Source of the DNA: Jackrogersella multiformis
Lineage: Eukaryota; Ascomycota; Sordariomycetes; Xylariales; Hypoxylaceae
Direction: 5' to 3'
NCBI GenBank assembly: GCA_902806575.1
Contig: CADCXD010000018.1
Span: 372,001-436,000, forward strand
Length of the DNA stretch: 64,000 nucleotides
Position numbers and translations under genes: made by a program. Below are positions 46,860 through 59,200 of this stretch, piece after piece. Numbering within the stretch: the first letter of the stretch is position 1; each line of letters opens with the position of its first letter. The notes under the pieces were generated by a model, which saw nothing but the letters and a program-made list of their open reading frames with translations, was not told where the DNA came from and searched no databases.

Positions 46860-49412
46860 ATGCGTCCCTCCGCGGGCATGGCGCTGGGCGTGGCGATCGC
46901 TCAAGCCCACAACTTTCACCACTTTCAATCTCAAGACTTGAGCCAATTTGTGCTACCACTGGTATGTAAACCGGTCAACACGGGTCTTAAGCGCGTTTCT
47001 AATGTAAATTCACTCGCCGTAGACCGGCTCCGAAAATGGAGGCAATACTTTTCCTGGCGTCAGCTTGCCGTTCGGGATGGTGAAATTGGGTCCGGACTTA
47101 TACACCGGATCGGATAGTTATTCGGGTTACCAGTCGACCGGTAGTTTTATCGGCTTCAGCCTCCTACACGAGAGCGGCACCGGTGGTGCCCCGAAATACG
47201 GCGTGGTCGCACAGATGCCCGCCGTTGGCACAATTGACAATCCATTGGCCGATCAAAGTGTTAATCGAAGCGTGCCGGATGATGCAAGGCTTGGCTACTA
47301 CAAGTCGAGTCTGTCCAACGGCGTCGCTGTGGAATTGGGAGCGACTAGCAAAGCTGGATTGTACAAATACCAGTTTTCGGAAAATGCAGCTGCTTCGAAT
47401 ATCATCGTAGACGTCTCTCACGTTCTTCCGTCCTTTAGGGGTCAAGGCTTAGGCCAGAACTATCTAGGTGGTAACATCTCCGTAGCGACGACGGATGGCG
47501 GTGTTCGCTACCAAGGATCTGGTTCCTATGATAATGTATGTCTCTCTAAACCGACAAGAGACACATAATGGTGTTGTTAACCCTATATTTGCTAGGGATG
47601 GAACCGTGCTCCGAAATGGACAGTCTACTTCTGTGGCTATTTTGATCAAGCAGCTACATTCAAGACATTTCTTGGTAATGACTCGAGTGGCAGCAATCTT
47701 GTAGACTACAGCAGCACGACCACACAAGAGTCTGAGGCCCGACTAGGAGCTGTTTTCACCTTCAATAGCGCGGAAGTCGTCTCAAGAGTCGGAGTGTCGT
47801 TCATCTCATCTGACCAGGCCTGCGAAAATGTCGACCTGGAGATACCGCCAGGGACGCCCCTCGAGACCTTAGAAAACAGCGTGAAGACCGCGTGGAACGA
47901 TCAAGTGTTATCCAAGATTACCACAACTGATACCTCTAACACGACGAGGCTGCAGCTCCTCTACTCATCTCTGTACCATATGTCCCTTATCCCGACCAAC
48001 AAGACAGGAGATAATCCACTCTGGTCGTCAAGCGAGCCGTACTACGACGACATTTTCACGTTCTGGGACCTGGTATGTCACGCATTCCAAGCCGCCAACT
48101 TTCAAAATCTAACCATACGCAGTTTCGTTGCACAACGTCCCTTTTTCACATCTTGCAGCCCGTGGCGTACGAGGAATTCATCCGCTCTCTTGTAGACATC
48201 TGGAGACATGATGGCTTCCTGCCTGACGCGCGATCATCGTTTTTCAACGGCGCGACGCAAGGCGGCTCTAACGCAGATAATGTCATCGCCGACGCTTACG
48301 TTAAGGGTGTTCGTGGTGCTGTCAACTGGGCCGACGCATTTTCCGCCATGGTGACCGATGCTGAGACTGTGCCCCCGAACAATAATGACCCGAGAGATAA
48401 ATCATCATCGACGAAGGAAGGAAGAGGTGCGCTACCGGATTGGATAGATCGCGGCTTCATCACAACGAAGTACGGGCGCTCGGTCAGCCGCGCTATCGAA
48501 TAGTAAGCCACCATTGACTCCTTTGTCGTTGACGAAGACTAATAAGTCCACAGTGCTGGAAACGACTTCGGCCTATACCAAGTAGCCAAGGGCCTCGGGA
48601 AGGACGACGAAGCGCAGAAATACCTCAACCGGTCGCGCAACTGGCGCAACCAGTGGAACCCAGACCTGTCAGCACTGGGTTTTACGGGGTTCCTTGGACC
48701 TATCGACGAGGACGGCAACTTCAAGGACCAGGACCCGCTCAGCTGCGGCGGCTGCTACTGGGGCGACGACTATTACGAGGCCCTACCGATGGAGTACTCG
48801 TTCAATGCGCACCACGACATCAACAAGCAGATCGAGCTTTCGGGCGGGAGCGACAAGTTCCTCGCGCGCCTGGAGAAGTTCTTCGAGGGCGGCATCAGCT
48901 CCGGCAACTCGCAGTTCAACCACACCCTCTTCAACCCCGGCAACGAGCCCAGCTTCACCACCCCGTACCTGTTCAACTTCGTCGGGCGCCAGGACCTAAG
49001 CGTCAAGCACAGCCGCTACGTCGCCGACAGCTACTACGCGCCCACGCCGCGCGGGCTCCCGGGGAACTCGGACGCCGGCGCCATGGAGTCGTGGGTCCTG
49101 TGGTCCATGATCGGGCTCTACCCCCTGACGGGGCAGACCACGTTCCTCGTCGGCTCGCCGTGGCTCCACGACCTGACCGTCGACCTCGGCGGTGGCGGCG
49201 GCAAGAAGCTGGTCATCACGACCACGGGCGGCGGCGCGGACTCGTACTATGTGCAGTCGCTCAGGGTCAACGGGCGCAGCTGGGACAAGGCCTGGGTGGC
49301 GTGGGACGACGTCTTCGCCAACGGCGGCGCTATGGACTTCGTCCTCGGCCCCGAGCCGGCCGACTGGGCGACCGGGGCGCCGCCGCCGAGCCCGGCGACG
49401 GAGAGCTCGTAG
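46860..49412 (+). CDS. Glycoside hydrolase family 92 alpha-mannosidase (putative alpha-1,2-mannosidase)
   Basis: Exons: 46860-46961, 47023-47535, 47596-48072, 48123-48502, 48554-49412; phases close, giving 776 aa. GH92 enzymes are calcium-dependent exo-alpha-mannosidases. The start MRPSAGMALGVAIAQAHNFH is a short, weak secretion signal. The N-terminal sandwich begins TGSENGGNTFPGVSLPFGMV and SYSGYQSTGSFIGFSLLHES. The catalytic (alpha/alpha)6 part shows GWNRAPKWTVYFCGYFDQAA, LYSSLYHMSLIPTNKTGDNP, FTFWDLFRCTTSLFHILQP and DGFLPDARSSFFNGATQGGS. Near the C-terminus come DPLSCGGCYWGDDYYEALPM and the family hallmark GNSDAGAMESWVLWSMIGLY. The intron phases join these motifs without loss, which supports the model. 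Likely extracellular, acting on mannose-containing glycans. The last exon is strongly GC-rich. Confidence 0.92.
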
Positions 49413-50350
49413 GGGGGCATGGGATGGGATGGGGTGACGATGTGGGACAGCCCTATTGGAATATATGTAATGGGTAACTATGGGTATGGGCATGAGTATA
49501 TAGTAGGAATGTAGATGCTTGTGCTTTGGTTCGTGTATATACCTACCTTAACCTTAACTAATTTAGCATATGTAGGTACCTATGTATGTGTCAATGTCAA
49601 CATGACCTAGCTAGAACCTAGAAGTACACGCTTTGATCGATTTCGCTGGACCTTTTAACGGGCTAGCCTGGGCATGTGACGGTACCGCGTCACTGAATCT
49701 ATGTTATAGTTTATGGTAAGTTAAATGCGAAGTCTGAATTAAAGGGTTGGGGTGGTGGTTACGCGAATCGGGAATAGGGGAAGGTAGGGAATAGATAGGA
49801 TAGTGTTTATAATTTCGACTTAACTTGGAAAACGTATTATACATATATATATCTTTGCAATACCTTAGGTACCAGGTAGGTACCAAGGTAGGTAAGTTTC
49901 ACAAAGTTCTTGAAGTTGCTACTCTGAACAGCCAAGTAGCTGGGTAAATCTAAGCGCTGGCAGGGTCTCGCTAGGACTACACTTGGTATCCTGAAACTGA
50001 CTCGACGACAGCGAAGGTCTTGGACCTGGACTACATGCAATATATATTGGTAGGCTCTAACCGCGACGTCCTGGTTGTCGACGATACTACTGCGAAACAA
50101 TATAGGGGTTTGCTCGCGCTTCTAGTTAGGGCTAGGTGCCATGTACGGTAGTGTATAGTAAATGAAAAAAGGGGTTAGTCACATGGCATAGTCGAAGTGA
50201 CACCTATTTGCTCCCGGATACTTCTAAAGTGGATCTGAAAGCGAAATATTTCATTATGCTCGCTACGTGTATATGAATATGGAACAGCCGTATGTAAAAT
50301 CCAGGGTATCTAATAATTACGGCGCAAAAGGGTAAAACAGTTGTCTCAAA
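49413..50350. other. Convergent intergenic region (GH92 / DUF300 gene)
   Basis: About 940 bp that should hold the two 3' UTRs. AT-rich with TAGGTA motifs near 49561-49572 and 49864-49892. No gene supported. Confidence 0.55.
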
Positions 50351-52415
50351 TCACAAGCGGTCGCCGCCCCAAACATTCTGGTCTTCGTCCTCATTGCCTG
50401 TGCTGAAGACCGGGCTTATTCTCCTGTCTCCCGCCCCGTCGTCGCCCCATTGTACGTCTTCTTCCCCCTCGGGGGTGATTTCGTCGGGTGTCGATTCTCC
50501 TATTTTGAATGTCGGATCTTCCTCTTCGGCCTCTTCCTCTAGGATTTGAGGATCAGACGTCGAGAGTAGGGGTGCGCCGAGGGGACCCTTTGACTGTGAC
50601 TCTTCCGCAGCAACAGCTGTAGGTTCTGGAGGAGGCTTAGGTGCAGATTTAATCTGCCTCTGCTTACCCTTCTTCTTTTTGCTGATAACAGTCTCGGCAC
50701 TGGGGGCTTTGGCCACCGTTGTTGGCTTGTTGCTGATGCTTCGTGTCGAACTAGAAGGACTTGCATGCCAGGCTCCGGTGCTTGATTGATACACAGTCGC
50801 ATGGCTGGAGATCCAACGTTCTCTTGTCGGTACATTTGCTGTAACAACAGGATACTAAAAACACATCAGCGAGAGCGGCACCAAATCTATCGACCAAACT
50901 CACATTCCAGTCCCCAAACTCCAGTTCCCTCGCCTTATGGTAGAGACTCTCATCATCAGGATCTAATGGGGTCTCATCGGTAGACCCATGGCTGTATTTC
51001 GGTGCTGGATTACCTGCGCCACTCGGCCCTCCATTGGAGCCCAAGAGCGGTGTATTAGCGGCCATCTCCCCCCTGACCTCACCAGGTTTGGGAATCCAAT
51101 ATTTGGCCTCACCTCCACGCTTGTATCTCATTCCGTCTTTTAACCTTGCGAATCGAGAACTCGAATCTTCGTGAGCAATGACCTTGCCGCTCGAATCAAA
51201 TATCCTGTAACTGTACTGGTCGCCTCGGAAGAATGTCTGCTTTGTGTCTTCAATAAGGTCGAGGATGCCGAAGGCGTCCCTTGCTGCGAACTTGACAGGC
51301 ATTCTAGCAGAAGAAACGGTATTGTCGGCGTAATCATGCCAAGAGAAGGCATACCAATGGGCCACGGCAAATGCAGGCATCTCGCAGCAGATTAAAGCAT
51401 CTTGGATGGCGGCGGCAAGGTTGTCTGAAGTATATCCTTGAACATCATCCGGAATCGCTCCCAGCCAGACCAGAATGGAAAGGAAGAATCCTTGCCAGTA
51501 GGAAGCGAAGATGATGAGCTTGATGCACAAAAATTTGGGTACAGGCCGGAAGGGTATTAAGTCGTTGTGCATGCAGACCCAGAATAGACCGAGCGAGTAC
51601 AGACTGACTGTGACGCTAATATTGTATACGATGCCACTCCAGAGGTAACCTGATGAGACTCCAATGTACCCCTCCTGGTAGATGCCTGTTGCTTTCATGA
51701 TGATTGCTGCAAGGGCTAAGATGGGTTTGAGCCAGGCATACTGAAGTATCCCTCTCTTCACAGCTAAGAATACATGCGGGTCGGATATATCGACTTTCGG
51801 TAGGACGTGGTTTAGAGGCCATAGATGGTGTACGGGGGCACGGCCATGTGCCATGATTATGAGAGCGCGTTCGCCATCGAGATAGTTGATTAGGAGCTGG
51901 AAGAAGGTATAGATTGTGAAGGCCTTTTCCCGAGTCAATTCATATAAACATCCATGGCTCAGGGGATAGGGACCATATTCGTACCTCGTAAATGTCTCTT
52001 ATAGGATCCAGAAATGCTGCGGCAGACAACGATATCATACTAACCCACGAGCTTATTGAATATATAGGAACCCTAATAGCTGTATTAGACAAGGGCAAGA
52101 CAGCTGGAGATTCCGAGTTATTCTCACATCAGCAATATGCGTACGACGTATCGTTGCAGGAGGGGCTTCCGATAATTCTTTCTGTATACGCGTTTAATTA
52201 TTTGCACCGTATGATCGTGGGATTAGAGTAGGTAGGCTTACAGTTGAAACCATATTGAACTATCCCGATGGTATTATCAGCATTTATTATCCCTCGAGAG
52301 ACAGACACAAACGAGTTGACTCTTACACAATAGACAAGACAGTTGCTGCCAAGGAGAAGACGCCTGCGATAATAGTCGTGGCAGTGGTAAACTTTTGGCC
52401 TGTGCCGCCAACCAT
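50351..52415 (-). CDS. Ost-alpha/TMEM184 (DUF300, Solute_trans_a) family multi-pass membrane protein
   Basis: Exons on the minus strand: 52415-52327, 52259-52242 (18 nt), 52181-52128, 52072-51985, 51923-50904, 50854-50351; phases close, giving 590 aa. The first five exons build the family's helices: KFTTATTIIAGVFSLAATVL (TM1), WFQLKNYRKPLLQRYVVRIL, VPIYSISSWVSMISLSAAAF (TM2) and LDPIRDIYEAFTIYTFFQLL, then SGYLWSGIVYNISVTVSLYS, CIKLIIFASYWQGFFLSILV and CCEMPAFAVAHWYAFSWHDY, about seven helices in all. A hydrophilic C-terminal tail of roughly 280 residues is Ser/Glu/Lys-rich and acidic at the end. Family members are linked to organic solute transport or endosomal and vacuolar traffic; the substrate here is unknown. 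The last acceptor at 50855 was chosen because it gives DWNYPVV, which I recall in homologues. Divergent from CSF1. Confidence 0.88.
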
Positions 52416-53296
52416 ATTGTCTGGTTGACAATAGCAGAAAGAGATTCGTGCTCTGCCTATCTAAAGGTCGAGAGGCTCAGGGGCACATGGCTAAAGACCG
52501 CGGTGCTGTGGCAGATGAGAAAAGAAAGCGACAGGCGGAAGTTGGAAGTTGTATATTGGAAGTTGAATGTTTAATGTTTAAAGTTGAGGTGGAGGTTTTG
52601 GAATAGTTCTAAGAAATGTCATTTGATCAAAAGACCGAAGAGCAATCCATCCATGATCCTTGTTATGATGCCTATGATAGTAGTACGTACCTAGGTACCC
52701 GCATCGTAATGTAACCTGATTTAGAGCTTGTGTGGATGTATTTATTATTATCGATAAGAACGGACTAGACGGCTTCTAAATGATAGTACCGGTACATAGT
52801 AATGTTAAAAGATGAGATCCGCCAATAGGACATCGCTCCAAACGCTAACTTGCTCCTCACCTTAATGATTAGCCTGCCTTAATATCCTAGATACCCACCC
52901 ATTACATGGTCTCATCCTTGTCCGTCGCGCGTCATGCAGCTTAGAGAAGATCTCTAGCCTTGCTTTTAGCATGTATTAGGTACCGTCGGATTGTACAGTA
53001 CCTAGGTATTACCTAGGTATCTACTTTCTACCCGGGTAACTAATTTGATGATATTCGCAACTTCACAACTTCACAACTTCATAACTTTACAGCTTCGCAG
53101 ATCTTGTCGCCGAACCCGATATATAAACGACGCATGTCCAATACCCACTGATATATTCCTCTGAGGAGGCCTCACAATTCTTAACCGACAACCACAGTTC
53201 AAGGTCCAATGCCTTCTACAGCTAGCATCGTGGAGAGAACCTAGGCATCGCAAATCTTAGGGGGGTGCTTGGGGGTCGGGGAGTTCTGGAGTTGTC
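52416..53296. other. Divergent promoter DUF300 gene / CSF1
   Basis: About 880 bp between two divergent start codons. AT-rich with TAGGTA motifs near 52686-52697 and 52998-53022. A TATA-like GATATATAAACG lies at 53119-53130, about 170 bp upstream of the CSF1 ATG. CTTCACAACTTCACAACTTC short repeats occur near 53060-53080. No gene. Confidence 0.55.
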
Positions 53297-56200
53297 ATGG
53301 CTCAGAACATCGTGCCGGGCTGGCGCGACTTCAATGGGTAGGCCAAGTTCACTTAACGGACGACGACGAAACCAATGGACGTCAGAGCTGACTATAAACT
53401 AGCCAATTCCTAGCTTATATCATAATCTGTGGTGTTCTGTAAGTTCCCAATCTATACCGCACACTATACTCGCTTCTTACATCCCTTTCTAACCTTACCC
53501 GTAGTGCTATCTTTTTCCTGTTGTACTTTAATAGAGTATTCGCCTCCATCATCTCCTACATTATCCGCGCCTATACATGGCATACGTATAAGGTCTATAT
53601 CGATATTCAAGCGTTGCAGTGGTCCTTGCTCGGTGGCCGCGTCTTCTTCACCGGCCTTCGATACCACGGAAATAACGAAACGATCCTTATCCAGAATGGA
53701 CACATTACCTGGTCATACTGGCTGCGTAGAGTTCGAGATGTTGGGTTTGGTGCAGGGAAAAAGAATGCAGATCCTGGAGATGATGGTATTGCGCCGGATC
53801 CCAGTAAGCGTACGGAGCTCCCCTGCCGTGTCAACATTGCTGTTTCTGGGGTGGAGTGGTTCGTCTATAACCGCAGTGCTGCGTACGACTCGATGCTCGA
53901 TGCGATGACCGAGCTCCCTCCGTCTGACACTGTCGATACGCCACACGGAACCGAAGGCCTGGCAGACAATGCGGTTAAACCGCGACAACGACTTCGTAGA
54001 CCCCATGGGAAACCCGATCATCCCAAGGAAAATGGCCTGGGAATTGCTGACGAGAAAGAGGACCTGGAAGCTCACCGCCAGAGAACCTACAGTTCTACTT
54101 CTGTTTCTGATGGCGGCCACGAGATGGCAGATAAGGATGATCTTCCTCTGATGTTACAGATGTTCCCGATACATTTTGAATGCGATAAGGCTGCTCTTGT
54201 CATGGGCAACAAGAATACCAAATCTATTTTGATCGCGAAGGTCAAATCTTTGTCGGGGGAGATCGATGCGGCCGATTGTCAAACTCCGGATCCCTACCGA
54301 CAACTTTTCAAGGTCAAACTTGAAAACCTCGTGATTGAGATGAGGGAAAATGACGGTTTCGAGGAGGAGCAACTCGCTAAGGCTGCGAGAGACGAACAAG
54401 TGGTCAAAGATTCTAGGCCTGTTCAACACGGACCATTCTTCCGGAGACAACGTCGTAAAGTGCTCGGGCAATTACGGAGCCTGGTTCCGTATTGGAGGAA
54501 GTCCGTTGAATCCTTTTCAGTGAACTCGCAAGATGGCGGAGAAGAAAAGGTCGGCGCCGACATACCTGGTGCTAATCAATGGCAAGGGCTTTCTCGGTAT
54601 CTCAACGACGATGAAGAAGATGACAAGCTTAGGTGGTCGTCTGTTGAGTATGCTAGTGTGAACACAGTGGCCGATAGCCCTGAGGCAACACTGACAATAC
54701 TTTGGGATGTTCCTGGGAAAGTCACAACGCAGAGTGCTTCACGCCCTCTAAAAGGTGACGGTTCTTTAGATGATATTAATGGAACCGTAGCACCAGCCTG
54801 GGCCATCAGCCTTTCGTTAAAGGGTGGTACGCTTCACTATGGACCCTGGGCAGACCGACAACGAGCTGAACTACAGAGGGTATTCTTCCCGGGTTTATGC
54901 AAGGATGCTACCCCTGCGCAGAAACTGCCGCCCGGAGCATACCGTGTGCCTACGCGGTTCAACTTCTATTTAGAGCTCGACGAAGAGGTCATACTTAGAG
55001 TACCTACACGCGAAGACTCGAAAAACTGGAGATGGAAGAAAGAGGCGCTCACATTGACACAGCATCGCAAGCAGCGGACCAGACGAGAACGGGGTAGTAA
55101 TCAAAAGTCTGCCGCAACTACAGCGGCAGAGCAGCGTCCTTACGGGTGGCTCGATGTCAAGGTTGCGCCGAATGGTACAATTTCGTATGATATGGATATG
55201 TTGGCAAAGCAAACTGGGTATACGAACACGTTAAAGATCGACCTTCCTGCAACGGAGGTCTCGACTAGCGTCAACCATGGACTTCTGTGGAAATCTGGGC
55301 GTCTGCAGGTATCCTGTGACTTGTCTACGCCTCTCAAGTGGAATAGCCTCCGGACTTGGCGGTTTGGTATCGAGAGCGACGGGCTCGAGCTCTTCATTCT
55401 AAGAGATCACATTTTTCTGCTCACAGATCTTATAGATGACTGGGGAACCGGGCCACCTCCGGAATACCTTTCCTTCACCCCTTTCAGGTATCTTGTGAAC
55501 TTAAAACTTCGCGACCTAAAGCTTTACCTCAACGTCAATGACGTGAATATCGTCAATGATCCTACCAACTTCGAAGAGAATACATATCTAGTCATATCTA
55601 GCCCGTGCTTGGTAACAGACACATGCATATCATTAGATACTTACCGACCCCCTAAGAACGCTGTACCGTTCCAAGTCACGGCTGAGCCTCTACGCCTTGA
55701 CTTGCATGTGCCGCCATGGAATACTCAAGCGACGTTCTTGACTTCGAAGGAGATAGGATTTCTTGAAAATCTAACCATTGAAGGAAAATACCATTACAAT
55801 GCAACAACTTCACCTGCAAACACGGATACGCTTATCCTCAACGTTGGCGGACAGTCTCTTACTGCCAATCTCTACGGCTTTCTCTTTCGTTATTTCCTAC
55901 AGATGAAAGACAATTACTTTGGCGACCATGTCCATTTTAGAACCCTAGATGAGCATCAAGAGGCCCTCAGGAGAAAAGGAGCCGATCCAGATGCTGAAGC
56001 AGCAGACCGTCCTCCGCATAAGAAATCAAACGACTTCGACGTCATACTGAGCATCCGCACTGATGACCCAAGAGTCTTTCTGCCTGCCAATATGTATTCC
56101 GCCAAACGCCACATCCCAATCGAAGCTGCCTCCTTGGCTATCGACCTTCGCTTTACGAATTATTATATGGATCTCGATCTATGCTTTAGTCCGTTAAGTC

Positions 56201-59200
56201 TTTCTCTTTGGGACGAGGATGAGGGCGCCGCTAGCCCGATGAGTGCTATACCGAGCACTCAGCTATTTATCGACGGCATCACTGTCTACGGGCATCGTCT
56301 ATTTGGTCTGCCGCCCGTTGAACCTACGTATCTCTGTAATTGGGACATGAAAATCGGAGCCGTTACTGGAGATTGCTCAACCGATTTTCTAGCTACTCTT
56401 TCAAGAGGAGGCAAAGCATTTGGCTTCTCCATGGATGATGACGAGAATGCCTTGATCCCCTATTCGTCTGTTGTGATGTACGATGTTACATTCCTGCAAG
56501 TTTTTATCGAATCAGTCCAGGTTTGGGTGCACGTGGATGAGGCGGCGTTCTTGTTCTCCACGGGGAAAATTGAGGTTCAGTACAACGACTGGGCCAGAAC
56601 GCACTATTCTAGACGTGCTGATCTCAAGGTACCAAATCTTGAAATCGCATGTGTGAACTCAGAATCTGCCACAAGGCACAGATCTCGACCGCACTCTCGA
56701 GTTGATACTGATGTGTTTCTTCGAACAAATGTACATTTTGCGCTTATTGGGCGGAAGTATGACTTTGCTCGGGAGAGACAGTTACAGCAAGAACTAATAC
56801 GTCGCCATGACCAACGAACGCATCGTACCAATTTCTTGATACTTCCGGGCGTATTAGACGAGATCGCTGCCGATGCTGTTGATAACCCAGCGCAAAGCGT
56901 TCCACCGATTCCCCAGCCAGCTTTGTCTGGAACTGTCGCTGATAAAGAGTCGCTATTGTCTTTTGGCTCTTCGTATCGCTCTACCAGACTTCGCCATAAA
57001 AGCTCATTCCTTTCACTAGCTAGTTCGAGCAATAATAGTGTCTTGCGGCCAGGCTCAATCAAAACTGCCCGGCCATCCAGGGCCCCTGGCCGTACTGCCT
57101 CCGATCCCCCATTACCTAAGAATAGCGAATCAAAGAAAACGAGTCAACATCGTGAATATACAGGTTCTGCTACACAGTATTCAGTGCCATTGACTGCTTA
57201 TGGTGAATCAGGGGACAGGAGGGATCAACCTCATACCAGCATATCCTTTTCGAGCCAATATTTTGCTCCTTCTTTCCCTTTACACAATATCCAGCCAGAT
57301 ACTAAGGAAGCGGCATTACGCAGTATCGAAGATGAAGAGGATGAAAACTTGCTAAATTCCTCCGACTTCAGCTTAGAAAATTTCCACCCTGACCAACTGA
57401 GTCAGGAATATGCTCACCAGAGTCTACTCCTTGAACTTCCCTCTGGTATCAGCGTTTTCCTCAACGCTCCATCTTTACGGTCCATAGCCTCGTTGATACG
57501 ATCTTTCTCACCTTCTAACCCTGAGGATATCATTGATACTCTTCAAATTGAAGCAGTGACCAACATCTTCGATACTCAAAAGGAGGTAAAAATAAACGGG
57601 ACGGTTACGGATTTTATCGTGCGGTTGCCACAAGCAAACTTGCGCTTTTTAAACTGTTCCAACTTCGATTCTGCTGATTCGTCTGAGGAACCGCAAGATC
57701 AGTATGATGTGTCACTCAAAGCACTCGTGCTTGCTACCCGATCTGGGTTGCCAGCCAAGACCACTGATGGTATTCCTATCAATGGTAGCTCTCAGCTATC
57801 ATTCCACTTCCGGCTTGCCTCTTTGCAGCTCTCTGCCGCTGAGCGACTTGCAGATCTAGACCAGACACAAGCTGCTGTGTTAGCTAGGATAGAGAGGCTC
57901 ATGGTTTCTATGGGTTCAAAGGAGGTAAATTATATCGATACCGATGTCGGTGCCGTTCATGTTTCGTCTTCTTCAGGCAAAGTCGAATACCTCGCTTCAC
58001 TGATTCACAGGACGAGCATGCTAGGGTCCGAAACAGCAAAGATTTTCTCCGACACGTTTTCAGCAGCGGATGAACGCATGAAGCAATTTACCTACCGTGT
58101 TATAACTGAAGGGCAACAGGCGAATGACGCTTCTTTTGTTGTTCGGCCCTCAGCTATTTTGCGGACAGCCTCCCAACACCTAAGAACGTGCGATTCCTGG
58201 AAACTCGTTACAAGATTGCGTCAGATGTGGTCTACGCTGGATGCCGACGCTAAGGAAAGCCTGAAGCGAGACTGCATGTTCGGGTTTGCGCAGTATCCTA
58301 CCGATGTGAGACATCAGGTCACGGTAGCTTTCGAGCGATGGCGCAGCTGGGACCTGGAAGATCCAAGTCACGCAGTGCTGTTGGACAACATCTTCGGCAA
58401 GGCAAATGAGCCAAATTCACATGCCCCTAATCCGATCCCGATGATGGTTATAGCCAGGATCCAAGAGATGCAGTTTGTCCTCGATCCTGGTCCGAAACAA
58501 AATGAGGTTGTCATTCTAGATCTCACCGTGAGAGTCCAGGAGAAAAACAGCAGCATTGAGGTGATTGACGAGAAGCCTGTTGATACCGGAGAGCCCCTGA
58601 CGCTTGTCAATGTGTATTGCGGCGAAGCTTGGATCAAGACTAATTGGGAACTCTGTGAGCTTGCGGATGATATCCTCCGACTCTCCAAGAAGGCAGAGAC
58701 TTCAGCACCCAAAGAATCGCATCCTAAGCAGCAGGATGTAGCGGAACAAGTGAAATCTCGCCCACTTCATGTAGTGTGCGTACTAGCAGAAAGTGCAATC
58801 TCATTTGAAGCTATCAATCTCAGCACCAGACTACAAAGCAGTGATCTCAAGTTATCAATACTCACAACCAGCGGAGCACGAGGTTCTACAAATTCAAACC
58901 TCATTCTAGGATGCGAATCGGCTACGTCCAAGATTAAGAGCCATTCTCAAGTGCTCGCCACTACGCAACTTAAACACCCAAGTGTTATTATTGCACATGA
59001 GATGCAATTTGACAAGCAATCCTCGATTCATACTATTAGATCGGCTGCGAGCAGCCAGGATCTCAAGTTCATTGTGAAGCAAGATCCAATCGTGCTAGCT
59101 GAGGTTCTGGACCTGTTAGTAAAAGACGAGGTAGCGCAGCTCTACGAGTTAGGACAGAGATTTCCCTCAACCCCCTCCCCTGAACCCCAGGAGCGTAACG

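Noticed and set aside
48653..49477. 274-codon plus-strand open frame in the GH92 last exon
   Set aside because: Arg/Pro/Gln-rich translation in the wrong frame of the GC-rich exon; GH92 motifs are all in the other frame.
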